DNA of 64,000 bases. It comes from OFTM10 sp964344055 (lineage in GTDB: Bacteria > Actinomycetota > Acidimicrobiia > Acidimicrobiales > Aldehydirespiratoraceae). The notes under the pieces are model-generated. The model had not been told where the DNA came from and made no database searches. It worked only from the letters and a program-made list of their open reading frames with translations. The stretch lies in NCBI GenBank assembly GCA_964344055.1, contig CAYFLT010000012.1, positions 1 through 64,000 of the forward strand. The letters run 5' to 3'. Below are positions 15,824 to 25,186 of this stretch, piece after piece. How positions within the stretch are numbered: position 1 is the first letter of the stretch; every line of letters begins with the position of its first letter. The position numbers were made by a program, and so were the translations under genes.

Positions 15824-16816
15824 ATGACCGACAACGGCGACATCCCGACGGCGGCGGAGGATTCGCCCACCGGTCTCGCAGCGCCGTTCGTCCACGAATC
15901 GGTCATGGCCGGTGAGGTCGTCGACGTGCTCTCGATGGTCCCCGATGGCCTCGTGGTGGACGCCACTCTCGGCGGCGGTGGTCACGCCGACGCCTTGCTC
16001 GCCGCCAACGAACGCCTCTCGATCCTCGGTCTCGACCGGGACGAAGTCGCGCTCGAGGCAGCCGGTGCCCGGCTCGCACCCCATGGCGACCGGGTGACCC
16101 TTCGTCACGCCCGCTTCGATGCACTGGCCGACACGGTCCGTGCACTGGGACACACTTCGGTGGCGGGTTGCCTGTTCGACCTCGGTGTGAGCTCACCACA
16201 GCTCGACCATGGTGAACGCGGCTTCAGCTTCCGCCATGACGGCCCGCTCGACATGCGCATGGATCGCAGCCACGGGCGTACTGCCGCGGACATCGTGAAC
16301 CACGCCGACCAGCGAACGCTCGTCGACATCCTCCGCCGCAATGGTGACGAGCGCCATGCCGTGCGAATCGCCCGCGCGATCGTGGCGAACCGGCCGTTCA
16401 CCTCGACGGCCGCGCTCGCAGAGGTCGTCAGAGACGCCGTGCCCGCCCCCGCTCGGCGGACGGGAGGACACCCTGCTCGCCGGACGTTCCAGGCGATCCG
16501 AATCGAGGTCAACGACGAGTTGACGATCCTCGCGGACGCACTCGGTCAGGCCATCGACATGCTCGCACCCCGGGGCCGCTGCGCGGTTCTCGCCTACCAC
16601 TCGGGCGAGGACCGGATCGTGAAGCAGGTGTTCCGGGATGCCGCGGGCGAGGTCCCCCCGCCTCGCCCCGACCTTCCCCCTCCACCTGACGCGCTTGCGA
16701 GCGTCCGCCTCCTCTGGCGTGGCGCTCGCAAGCCGTCGGCGGAGGAGATCGAACGGAACCCGCGGGCCGAGGCCGCCCGGTTCCGTGCCGTCGAGAAGCT
16801 GGTGGACGCGGCCTGA
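15824..16816 (+). CDS. rsmH: 16S rRNA (cytosine-1402-N4) methyltransferase RsmH (MraW)
   Basis: 330 residues. N-terminal HESVMAGEVVDVL and the SAM-binding DATLGGGGHADALL with ILGLDRDEVAL are intact; LFDLGVSSPQLDHGERGFSFR and the C-terminal AYHSGEDRIVKQVF are the family's RNA-binding and closing motifs. It methylates N4 of C1402 in the decoding centre. It is the second gene of the dcw cluster, preceded by a structured leader and overlapping the ftsL-like start by one base. Confidence 0.97.
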   Translation: MTDNGDIPTAAEDSPTGLAAPFVHESVMAGEVVDVLSMVPDGLVVDATLGGGGHADALLAANERLSILGLDRDEVALEAAGARLAPHGDRVTLRHARFDALADTVRALGHTSVAGCLFDLGVSSPQLDHGERGFSFRHDGPLDMRMDRSHGRTAADIVNHADQRTLVDILRRNGDERHAVRIARAIVANRPFTSTAALAEVVRDAVPAPARRTGGHPARRTFQAIRIEVNDELTILADALGQAIDMLAPRGRCAVLAYHSGEDRIVKQVFRDAAGEVPPPRPDLPPPPDALASVRLLWRGARKPSAEEIERNPRAEAARFRAVEKLVDAA

Positions 16817-17232
16817 TGGCCCAGACCCGCCTCTCGCCCCAGCGCGCGCCTCAGCGACGCCCCGCCCCCCGCCCGGCGCCGCTGCGCGTCGTTCGCCCGG
16901 ACCATCGGGTCCGCACCGTCGGCGCACTCGGGTCCGTCTTCCTCCTCTTGGTGTTCGCCGCACTGTTCGTCGTGGCCGGGCTACACGCGGTCCTTGTTCA
17001 GACCCAGGCCGAAATCGACTCGATCACGACCGGCAACGCCACCCTGCAGGAACAGCGCGACCTGCTCCTGGCCGAGCTCGCGTGGCACGACTCGCCCAAG
17101 GACCTCGAGACACTCGCGTCCGAGGCCGGGCTCGTCCTGGCCGCCGACCCGGCCATGCTCGCGCCCGTCCCGGCCGGCACACTTGCCGCTCCCGACTCGA
17201 CCGATCCGTTCAGCGCGGGATCCGCAGGGTGA
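16816..17232 (+). CDS. ftsL: FtsL/FtsB-like septum formation protein
   Basis: 138 residues with the FtsL layout: a basic, Pro/Arg-rich cytoplasmic lead (1-33), one transmembrane helix (about 37-60), then a short coiled coil (TQAEIDSITTGNATLQEQRD) and an Ala/Pro-rich end. FtsL with FtsB and FtsQ links the early and late divisome and activates FtsW-FtsI. Sequence conservation is always low in this family, so the call rests on topology and position between rsmH and ftsI. Its stop overlaps the ftsI GTG start (GTGA). Confidence 0.8.
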   Translation: MAQTRLSPQRAPQRRPAPRPAPLRVVRPDHRVRTVGALGSVFLLLVFAALFVVAGLHAVLVQTQAEIDSITTGNATLQEQRDLLLAELAWHDSPKDLETLASEAGLVLAADPAMLAPVPAGTLAAPDSTDPFSAGSAG

Positions 17233-19054
17233 CGTCGCGAAGTCGCCGGCCGACCTCCAAGCGAAACCGCAAGATCGTTGCCGCCCGCCCGGCGGTCAGC
17301 CGTCATCGCGTCTTCGCGATGGTGTTCGTGTTCGTCGGAGTGATCGGCCTGTTCGGCTACCGGCTCGTCGATCTGCAGGTCACCCCGGACCCCCGTCTCA
17401 GCGACGGCTTTCGCGACCGGATGCGGATGGAGGACATCGCCGCCCCCCGCGGAGAGATTCTCGACCGTTCGGGTCGCACCTTCGCCCTGTCGCTCCCCGC
17501 ACCCACGATCGTCGCCGATCCGCGCCTCGTTCCGGCGGACGAGGTCCCGAACCTGGTCGCCCAACTCCAGCCGTTCGTGTCGACCCCGCCGGACGAACTC
17601 GCCCGTCGTCTGCTGCGGGATTCCGCCTTCGCCTTCATCGACCGCCAGGTCGACCGGGACATCGGTGCCCACATCGAGTCACTCCAACTCGGCGGCGTTC
17701 AGGTGGTCGAAGAGGCCCGGCGCGAACACCCGAACGGGAACTGCTCGGGAATCTCGTTCATCGGAAGGGTCGACACCGATCACCGCGGCATCAGCGGCCT
17801 CGAGGAGGCCTACGACGAGACGCTGACCGGCGAGGTCGGGAAGGTGTTCCGCGAGGCCAGTGGCTTCGGCGGGGCATCGATCCCGAACGGTGAGGTGGTC
17901 GTGGACCCGGCCAGTCCGGGCCAGGACCTCCACCTCACGCTGGACAGGAACGTCCAGTACCAGACCGAGCAGATCCTAGCGGAGGCCGTGGAGGCGGCCG
18001 GCGGTGGCCTCGGTGTCGCGATCGTCATGATCCCCGACACCGGAGAGATCGTCGCCGCCCCGAGCGTTGTCCGCGACAAGGAGACCGGCGAGGTCCGCTG
18101 TACAACGACGAACCTCCCCGTGATCTGGACCTACGAGCCCGGCTCGATCAGCAAACCGCTCACGATGGCGGGACTCCTCGAAGCCGACCTCACCTACCCC
18201 TACGAGCCGGTGGTGTTGCCGGACATCATCGAGATCCCGATCGAGGACGGCGACGTCAAGCGGTACAAGGACTGGTTCGCCCACGACCAGAGCACCTACA
18301 CGCCGATCGAGATCATCTCGCGCTCATCCAACATCGGCACCATCACGTTGGCCGAACGGCTCGGCGCCGATGGTCTGTACGAGACCCTGACCAGCTTCGG
18401 GCTCGGATCCCGCACCGCACTCGAGTTCAAGGGTGAGGCGAGCGGAATCCTCGATCCCCTCGACTCCCACGTGCTCGAGCTCTCGAATGTCGCAATCGGC
18501 CAGAGTGTGGCTGTGACGCCGCTGCAGATGATGTTGGCGTACAACACCCTGGCCAACGGCGGCGTGCACGTGGACCCGGTGATCGTCGCCGAGGATGTGG
18601 GCGCCACCGGGGGTCGACGCGTGATCAGCGAGGAAACTGCCGACGCCGTCATGGCGATGATGGAGTCCGTCGTCGCCGAAGGAACGGGCACGCGCGCCGC
18701 GCTGGCGGGCTACGACGTCGCCGGTAAGACCGGCACCGCATGGCAGCCGTGCGATGACGCGCCCGGCTACCTCTGTGCCGGCGACACTCGCCACTACACC
18801 GCCAGCTTCGCCGGCATCATCAGCAANNNNNNNNNNGCCCTCAGCTCTCGGTCCTGGTCATCATCGACGACCCCCAGGGCGATTCGGTGGGGGGCGGTTC
18901 GGTCGCGGCGCCGGTCTTCGCCGACATCGCCGAGTACGCGCTCCGTCAACTCCGGGTTCCGCCGGCCACCGGCACGGGCGTCGGCGAGCGGGTCCGGGCC
19001 ATCCCGGCCTCCGCGCCCTCCACGGGAGGCGACGACACCGCGGGCGACACATGA
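17229..19054 (+). CDS. ftsI: Penicillin-binding protein FtsI (class B PBP, septal transpeptidase)
   Basis: About 600 residues in two frames joined across a 10-N gap. A basic N terminus and one transmembrane helix (about 28-48) lead to the PBP dimerisation region (APRGEILDRSG). The transpeptidase domain has SxxK as S-I-S-K in YEPGSISKPL, SxN as SSN in SRSSNIGT, and KTG in VAGKTGTAW. It cross-links septal peptidoglycan with FtsW. After the gap the frame shifts and continues PQLSVLVIIDDPQG to the stop, which overlaps the murE ATG. The gap length is evidently a placeholder. Confidence 0.93.
18827..18836. other. Assembly gap (10 N) inside ftsI, frame-breaking
   Basis: The frame changes between AGIIS before the gap and PQLSVLVIIDDP after it. 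Homologues have only a few residues here, so the true missing length is a few codons and not 10 bases. Confidence 0.95.
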
Positions 19055-20472
19055 CCTCCACCCTCACCGACCTCGTCGGTGCGCTGGCCGAACAGGGGAT
19101 CGGCGCCACCATCGAACCGGTCCGTGCCGGCCTCCGGGTGAGCGATGTGCACCACGACTCCCGGACCGTGCAGCCGGGGTCGCTGTTCGCGTGTGTCCCC
19201 GGCGCAACCACCGACGGCCACGACCACGCCCCCCAGGCGGTCGAGTCCGGGGCCACCGCGCTCCTGGTCGAGCGACCCCTCGGGCTCGGGGTGCCCGAGA
19301 TCGTGGTCGGTGATGCCCGAGCGGCACTCGGTCCAATCGCCGCCGCCGTGCACGGACATCCGAGCCGGGCACTCGACGTCGTCGGGGTCACCGGCACCAA
19401 CGGCAAGACCACCACCGTCCGGATCGTCGCGTCGATCCTCGAGACCCTCGGCGTCGACACCGTCGAGATCGGGACGCTCACCGGTGCTCGCACCACCCCG
19501 GAGGCTCCGGAACTGCAGCGCCAACTCGTCGAAGCCCGGGGCCGGGGCATCAGAGTCGTGGCGATGGAGGTTTCGAGTCACGCCCTCGACCTCCGGCGGG
19601 TCGACGGCACCCACTTCCGCGTGGCTGCGTTCACCAACCTCGGTGTGGACCACCTCGACCATCACGGTGACGTGGAGTCCTACTTCGACGCGAAGGCCCG
19701 GCTCTTCGAACCGGCCTTCAGCGATCAGGCGATCATCGACGTGACGACCCCTGCCGGCCGGCGCCTCGCCGATCGGGTCACCATCCCGACCGTCGAGATC
19801 GACCACGACGCCATCGAGGTCCAGGAGCTGGGACCGACCGGAAGCCGCTTCAGCCTCCGCGGCGTCGAGATCGACGTGCCGCTCGGTGGCGCATTCAACG
19901 TCGCCAACGCCGCGATCGCGGCGGAGATCGTCGTCGCACTCGGCCATCCGCTCGGCGACGTGGCCGCCGCACTCAGTCACGTGTCGCCGGTGCCGGGACG
20001 CTTCGAAGCGGTCGAGGAGGGGCAGGCGTTCAGTGTGCTCGTCGACTATGCCCACACCCCGGATGGCCTCGACGCGGTGCTCACCGCGGCCCGGCGGGTC
20101 ACCGAACGGGACCTCGTCGTGGTCTTCGGCGCGGGTGGTGACCGTGACGCGGGCAAGCGCCCCCAGATGGGTGCGGTCGCCCGCCGAAAGGCCGACCGCG
20201 TGGTGGTCACCAACGACAATCCGCGCAATGAACACCCTGACGCCATCATTTCGGCAATCGTGTCGGGGATGGATCGCCCCCCGGAACTCATCGAACCCGA
20301 TCGTCGCCTCGCGATCCGGCATGCGTTCGCGGGTCTGAGAAGGGGAGACGTGGTCGTGATCGCGGGCAAGGGCCACGAGGCCACCCAGACCATCGGGGAC
20401 GAGGTCCTCGACTTCGACGACCGTTCCGTCGCCCGTGAAGAGATCCGCCGTCTCTTGGGGGCCGCCTCGTGA
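19051..20472 (+). CDS. murE: UDP-N-acetylmuramoyl-tripeptide synthetase MurE
   Basis: 473 residues, ATG inside an ATGA overlap with ftsI. The UDP-binding N-terminal domain (VSDVHHDSRTVQPGSLFACVPG class) precedes Walker A GVTGTNGKTTT (about 112), the central AMEVSSHALDLRRVDG and the ligand domain. The motif NDNPR (near 390) is the signature of meso-diaminopimelate-adding enzymes, so the wall should be A2pm-type. It adds the third residue to UDP-MurNAc-L-Ala-D-Glu. Its stop overlaps the mraY start; murF, which normally follows murE, is absent. Confidence 0.97.
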   Translation: MTSTLTDLVGALAEQGIGATIEPVRAGLRVSDVHHDSRTVQPGSLFACVPGATTDGHDHAPQAVESGATALLVERPLGLGVPEIVVGDARAALGPIAAAVHGHPSRALDVVGVTGTNGKTTTVRIVASILETLGVDTVEIGTLTGARTTPEAPELQRQLVEARGRGIRVVAMEVSSHALDLRRVDGTHFRVAAFTNLGVDHLDHHGDVESYFDAKARLFEPAFSDQAIIDVTTPAGRRLADRVTIPTVEIDHDAIEVQELGPTGSRFSLRGVEIDVPLGGAFNVANAAIAAEIVVALGHPLGDVAAALSHVSPVPGRFEAVEEGQAFSVLVDYAHTPDGLDAVLTAARRVTERDLVVVFGAGGDRDAGKRPQMGAVARRKADRVVVTNDNPRNEHPDAIISAIVSGMDRPPELIEPDRRLAIRHAFAGLRRGDVVVIAGKGHEATQTIGDEVLDFDDRSVAREEIRRLLGAAS

Positions 20473-21487
20473 CCCGCCTCCTCCTCGCCGGCGCCATCGC
20501 CATGGTGATCTCCGTTNNNNNNNNNNNNNNNNNNNNNNNNNNNNNNNNNNNNNNNNNNNNNNNNNNNNNNNNNNNNNNNNNNNNNNNNNNNCCGGGACAC
20601 CCACCATGGGTGGCCTTGCCATCGTGGCGGGCGCGGTGTCGGGCTACGTGGTTTCCGACCTGTTCGGCGGCATCTACACCCGCAGCGGCATCTTCGTGAT
20701 GCTCGCGATCATCGGCGGTGGAGCGGTAGGGCTCATGGACGACTGGATCAAGGTGGTCGCGGCCCGCAACCTCGGCCTCAACAAGCGGGCGAAGATGCTC
20801 GGACTGTTGATCGTGGCGGTCGGCTTCGCGTGGCTGATGGTGCAGTTCACCAACGTGCCGCACACGATCTCCTTCACCCGCTTCGACGCTCCGGGCTGGG
20901 ACATCGGCCGGATCGGCTGGATGCTGTGGGCAGTGCTGCGCATCGTCGGCACGACCAACGCGGTGAACCTCACGGACGGTCTCGACGGCCTCGCGGCCGG
21001 GGCCGGGGCGTTCGCGTTCGCGGCATTCATGTTCGTCGGCTTCTGGCAGTTCCGCCACCTCGATGTCTACGGCAACCCCCACGCGCTCGATCAGGCGGTG
21101 ATCGCGTCGGCGATGGTGGGGGCGATCATCGGCTTCCTCTGGTGGAATGCACCGCCTGCACAGATCTTCATGGGCGACACCGGCTCCCTGGCGATCGGCA
21201 GCGGACTGGCTGCCCTGTCGCTGGCCACCAACACCCAGCTCCTCCTCCCGATCGTCGGCGGTCTGTTCGTCATGGAAACCGTCTCGGTGATCCTCCAGAT
21301 CGTCGTTTTCCGCCGCTTCGGCGGGCGACGTCTCTTCCGCATGGCCCCCATCCACCACCATTTCGAACTGGCCGGCTGGCCAGAGACCACCGTGCTGGTC
21401 CGGCTCTGGCTCCTCTCGGGACTCTGCACGGCGGTCGGCCTCGGCATCTTCTACCGCGACGCGATCGTGGCGGGGATCACCGCATGA
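20469..21487 (+). CDS. mraY: Phospho-N-acetylmuramoyl-pentapeptide-transferase MraY
   Basis: Roughly 345 residues with a 75-N gap after the first helix. GTG 20469 overlaps the murE stop. The part before the gap (TRLLLAGAIAMVIS) is the MraY first helix; after it come GTPTMGGLAI, GLMDDWIKV (catalytic Asp pair), NLTDGLDGLAAG (near the third catalytic Asp), NAPPAQIFMGDTG and PIHHHFELAGWPE. It makes lipid I on undecaprenyl phosphate. The two sides are in different frames, so the gap length is only an estimate; homologues have about 30 residues here. Confidence 0.96.
20517..20591. other. Assembly gap (75 N) inside mraY
   Basis: The gap hides the stretch between the first transmembrane helix and the conserved GTPTMGG. 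Flanking frames differ, so the real length is not a 75-base match. The missing MraY segment (about 30 residues, near 90 bases) accounts for it; a hidden murF of about 1.4 kb would not fit. Confidence 0.95.
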
Positions 21488-22848
21488 CGGGCCCGATCGC
21501 AGCCGCGCTCGACAGGGGTCCCGTTCGGGTGCTGCTGGTCGGGATGGGTGTCGCCAACCGGGCGGTGGCCGGCGCGCTGTTGCGCCGCGGGCATCGTGTC
21601 GTCGCCGTCGACGACTCGGTCGACGAGACCTTGCGCGCGGCTGCCTCGACCCTCGGGTTGGAGGTGGTGGAGTCCCCAGACCGTGAGGAGCTCGACGGAC
21701 TCGTCGGTGGCGCCGACCTGGTCTGTCCTGCGCCCGGACTTCCGGAGCATCACCCGGTGTTCGATGCGGCTCGGGATGCCGGTCGGCCGCTCATCAGCGA
21801 ATTCGACCTGGCGGCGGCCTGGGACGATCGGCCCGTGGTGGCGATCACCGGCACGAACGGCAAGACCACCGTCGTGGAGCTCGCGGTCGACGCCCTGCTC
21901 CGGTCCGGGATCGAGGCGGTGGCCGCGGGCAACACGGATCTCCCGCTCGTCGCCGCGATCGACGAACCGGGCACCGCCGTCTTCGTCGTCGAGGCATCTT
22001 CCTTCCGCCTGGCTCGGGCCTCGGAGTTCGCGCCACGGGTCGGGCTGTGGTTGAACTTCGCGCCCGATCATCTCGACATCCATGCCGACCTGCGGGCCTA
22101 CGAGAACGCGAAGGCCGCCCTGTTCACGATGGTTCCCGACGACGGCGTGATCGTGGCCAACGCCGCCGATCCGGTGGTGTCCGCCCACATCCCGGTCGGC
22201 CGCACCGTCGTCACGTTCGGTACCGAGACCTCGGACTGGCGGCTGGAGGGCGAGAAGCTCGTCGGTCCCGAGGGTGTACTCACCACTACCGAGCGCCTGT
22301 GGCGGGACCTGCCCCACGACATCGAGGACGCGCTGGCCGTGGCGGCGGCCGTCACCCCGGTCGGAGGCGACACCGATGCCATCGCGGTGGCCTGTGAGAA
22401 CTTCCGCGGGCTCTCTCACCGCGTCACGCCCGTCGGCGAGGTCGCCGGATCGGTCTTCTACGACGACTCGAAAGCCACCACGCCGCACGCCACCCTCGCG
22501 GCCCTTCGCGGCTTCGATCGAGTGGTGCTGATCGCAGGCGGCCGCAACAAGGGAATCGACCTCCGCGCGCTCACCGAGGGCGGCGACGCCGTGGCCGCCG
22601 TCGTGGCGATCGGGGAAGCGGCCACCGAGATCGTCGAGGCGTTCGAGGAGACCCACGAGGTCGCGGTCGCCCGGGACATGGAGGAGGCGGTGCGTCTCGC
22701 CACGGACTTCGCAGGAGACGGCACCCCGGTGCTGTTGTCGCCGGGGTGCGCGTCGTTCGACTGGTATCGCAGCTACGGCGAACGCGGCGACGACTTCGCC
22801 CGAATCGTGGCTGCGCTCGAGTCCGGCTCAGAAGGGAGCGACGGATGA
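21484..22848 (+). CDS. murD: UDP-N-acetylmuramoyl-L-alanine--D-glutamate ligase MurD
   Basis: 454 residues, ATG within an ATGA overlap with mraY. The N-terminal Rossmann domain (RVLLVGMGVANRAVAG) binds the uridine nucleotide; Walker A is AITGTNGKTTVVEL (near 120); VVEASSFRLA, NFAPDHLDIH and NAKAALF follow; the C-terminal domain has FYDDSKATTPHATLAAL and LIAGGRNKGIDL. It adds D-glutamate to UDP-MurNAc-L-Ala. Length and motifs are normal. Confidence 0.97.
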   Translation: MTGPIAAALDRGPVRVLLVGMGVANRAVAGALLRRGHRVVAVDDSVDETLRAAASTLGLEVVESPDREELDGLVGGADLVCPAPGLPEHHPVFDAARDAGRPLISEFDLAAAWDDRPVVAITGTNGKTTVVELAVDALLRSGIEAVAAGNTDLPLVAAIDEPGTAVFVVEASSFRLARASEFAPRVGLWLNFAPDHLDIHADLRAYENAKAALFTMVPDDGVIVANAADPVVSAHIPVGRTVVTFGTETSDWRLEGEKLVGPEGVLTTTERLWRDLPHDIEDALAVAAAVTPVGGDTDAIAVACENFRGLSHRVTPVGEVAGSVFYDDSKATTPHATLAALRGFDRVVLIAGGRNKGIDLRALTEGGDAVAAVVAIGEAATEIVEAFEETHEVAVARDMEEAVRLATDFAGDGTPVLLSPGCASFDWYRSYGERGDDFARIVAALESGSEGSDG

Positions 22849-24044
22849 CCGCCACCCACCGCAGACCGAAGACTCAACAGCGCGCGGCGGCGAAAGGCCG
22901 GCATCCCACCGCCCGGGTCGAGCCGGACGGCAGGGGCCCGCGCCGACCGGTGGGCCGCCGCACGCCGGTGTTCCTCGTCCTGTTCGTCACCGTCGTGAGC
23001 CTCGTGCTCCTCGGTGTGGTGATGGTCCTGTCCGCCTCGGCGGCGGTCAGCATCACCGAGTCCGGCAGCGCATGGTCGCTCTTCCAGCGCCAGCTGTTGT
23101 GGGTCGGGGTCGGTTTCGCCGCGATGCTCGTCGCCATGCGCGTCGACTACCGACGCCTCGAGGTCCTCGCCGTGCCAGCCGTCGTCGGGTCGGTCCTCCT
23201 CCTGGCCCTCGTCAAGGTGCCGGGGGTGGGACTGACCGCGAACGGCGCGACCCGCTGGCTCGGCGTCGGTCCACTGACCTTCCAACCCTCGGAGGTCGCC
23301 AAGTTCGGCGTCATCCTCTTCATCGCCGAACTGCTGTCCCGCCCCGCCCGGGCCGCGGACAACACCCGGATCACGTTCCGGCCGATCGTGGTGGTCACCG
23401 GCTTCGTGGTCGTGCTCCTGGCCAGCCAACCCCACCTCGGGGCGATACTCGTGGTGGGTGCGATCACCGTGTCGATGCTCTTCTTCGCGGGCACACCTCT
23501 CCCGCATCTCAGTGGACTCGTGCTCGGCGGTGGGGCAGTGGCCGCCGGAATGGTGCTCTCGACCGAATGGCGACGGGCCCGCTTCCTCGCCTTCCGCGAT
23601 CCGTGGGCCGACCCCTCGGTGTTCGGCTACCAGCCGCTCCAGTCGTTGCACGCGATCACGGTCGGTGGCATCAGCGGCGTCGGGCTTGGCGCGAGCCGGG
23701 CCAAGTGGGGATTCCTCCCCTATGCCCACACCGATTTCATCTTCGCGATCATCGCCGAGGAACTGGGCCTGATCGGGGCGGCCACCGTCCTCTTCGCATT
23801 CCTCACCTTCGGGGTGGCCGGGCTCGTCACCGCCCTGCGAGCCCCCGATCGCTTCGGAATGCTCCTGGCGCTCGGGATCACGGTGTGGATCGTCGTCCAG
23901 GCGCTGCTCAATCTGGGTGCCGTCATGTCGCTCCTCCCGGTCATGGGCGTGACCCTGCCGTTCCTCTCCTTCGGTGGGTCGTCCCTGGTCGTGTCGATGG
24001 CCGCGGTGGGCGTGCTCATGAACATCGCTCGGCAGGGCCGATGA
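22845..24044 (+). CDS. ftsW: Septal peptidoglycan polymerase FtsW (SEDS family)
   Basis: 399 residues, ATGA overlap with murD. A basic, disordered cytoplasmic lead of about 45 residues precedes roughly ten membrane helices. SEDS landmarks include GATRWLGVGPLTFQPSEVAKFG, FRDPWADPSVFGYQPLQSLHAI with the extracytoplasmic loop, GASRAKWGFLPYAHTDFIFAIIAEELG and LPFLSFGGSSLV near the end. It polymerises lipid II at the septum with FtsI, encoded four genes upstream. Confidence 0.96.
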   Translation: MTATHRRPKTQQRAAAKGRHPTARVEPDGRGPRRPVGRRTPVFLVLFVTVVSLVLLGVVMVLSASAAVSITESGSAWSLFQRQLLWVGVGFAAMLVAMRVDYRRLEVLAVPAVVGSVLLLALVKVPGVGLTANGATRWLGVGPLTFQPSEVAKFGVILFIAELLSRPARAADNTRITFRPIVVVTGFVVVLLASQPHLGAILVVGAITVSMLFFAGTPLPHLSGLVLGGGAVAAGMVLSTEWRRARFLAFRDPWADPSVFGYQPLQSLHAITVGGISGVGLGASRAKWGFLPYAHTDFIFAIIAEELGLIGAATVLFAFLTFGVAGLVTALRAPDRFGMLLALGITVWIVVQALLNLGAVMSLLPVMGVTLPFLSFGGSSLVVSMAAVGVLMNIARQGR

Positions 24045-25186
24045 GCGGGCCCGACGGCGCATGGGCCGTGATCGCCGGTGGAGGCACGGCCGGCCATGTC
24101 GAGCCCGGCCTCGCCATCGCTCGTGAGCTCGTCGCGCGTGGCCTGGATCGTGACGGCATCCACTATGTCGGCAGCGAACGAGGTATCGAGCAGCGGCTCG
24201 TGCCCGCTGCCGGGTTCCCTCTCACGGTGCTCCCCGGCCGGGGGATACAGCGCCGGCTCACCCTCGCGAACGTGAGCGCGATCCTCGGCCTGCTCCGCGC
24301 GATGCTCCAGGCGGTCATCCTGGTGCGGCGGCTCCGACCGGCCGTCGTGATCGGCCTCGGTGGCTACGCCTCGGTGCCGTGCGTCTTCGGTGCGGTCCTC
24401 TGGCGGGTGCCGATCGTGGTGGCGGAACAGAACGCGGTCCCTGGCGTCGCCAACCGGCTGGCGGCTCGCTTCGCCAAGGCCTGCGCAGTCTCGTTCCGCG
24501 AGACCGATCTGGCCCGGTCCACCTGGACCGGGAACCCGGTGAGGACCCAGGTCCTCGCCGTCGACCGTGCCCGCGACCGCCCGAAGGCCCGCCAGCGGCT
24601 CGGCGTCGAGGAGCCGCGGCGACTGGTGGCGGTGTTCGGCGGTTCGCTCGGCGCTCGGCGGATCAACGAGGCGACGATCGACGCAGCCGGGACCTGGCGT
24701 GGGCGCGCCGATCTCGCCCTTCGCCACATCGCCGGTTCGCGAGACTACGCCGACCTCGCGTCGCGCCCCCCGACCTCCGGCGGCGACGCCCTCCAGTACG
24801 ACCTGATCGAATACGAAGACGACATGCCCACCGTGTACGCGGCCGCCGATCTCGTCGTCTGCCGGTCGGGAGCCACCTCGTCGGCGGAGATCGCGGTGGT
24901 CGGTGTCCCGGCCCTGATGGTCCCGCTGCCCGGTGCCCCCAGCGATCACCAGACGGCCAACGCCAGGGCACTGGAGAACGCCGGCGGCGCGGTGCTCGTC
25001 GCCGACGCTGATCTCGATGGTGCGCGCCTGGTCCACGAGGTCGATCAACTCATGGCCGATCCCGTGCGACTCGACGAGATGGGCGACGCGGTCCGCTCGA
25101 TCGCCCGCCCGGATGCCGCTGCGGCGGTGGTCGACCTCGTGGAGCGCCACGCTCGCCGGCCCCTATCGCCCCGGAGCACGACATGA
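24041..25186 (+). CDS. murG: UDP-GlcNAc--undecaprenyl-pyrophosphoryl-MurNAc-pentapeptide transferase MurG
   Basis: 381 residues, ATGA overlap with ftsW. The first glycine loop IAGGGTAGHVEPGLAIA, the GLGGYASVPCVFGA loop, EQNAVPGVANRLAARF, FGGSLGARRINEA and the UDP-GlcNAc-binding CRSGATSSAEIAVVGVPALMVPLPGAPSDHQTANA are all in order. It makes lipid II at the inner membrane face. There is nothing unusual apart from the coupling to both neighbours. Confidence 0.97.
   Translation: MSGPDGAWAVIAGGGTAGHVEPGLAIARELVARGLDRDGIHYVGSERGIEQRLVPAAGFPLTVLPGRGIQRRLTLANVSAILGLLRAMLQAVILVRRLRPAVVIGLGGYASVPCVFGAVLWRVPIVVAEQNAVPGVANRLAARFAKACAVSFRETDLARSTWTGNPVRTQVLAVDRARDRPKARQRLGVEEPRRLVAVFGGSLGARRINEATIDAAGTWRGRADLALRHIAGSRDYADLASRPPTSGGDALQYDLIEYEDDMPTVYAAADLVVCRSGATSSAEIAVVGVPALMVPLPGAPSDHQTANARALENAGGAVLVADADLDGARLVHEVDQLMADPVRLDEMGDAVRSIARPDAAAAVVDLVERHARRPLSPRSTT

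Noticed and set aside
20517..20591. murF hidden in the 75-N gap
   Set aside because: Sequence before the gap is the first helix of MraY and after it the GTPTMGG motif of MraY; the expected missing part is about 30 residues.
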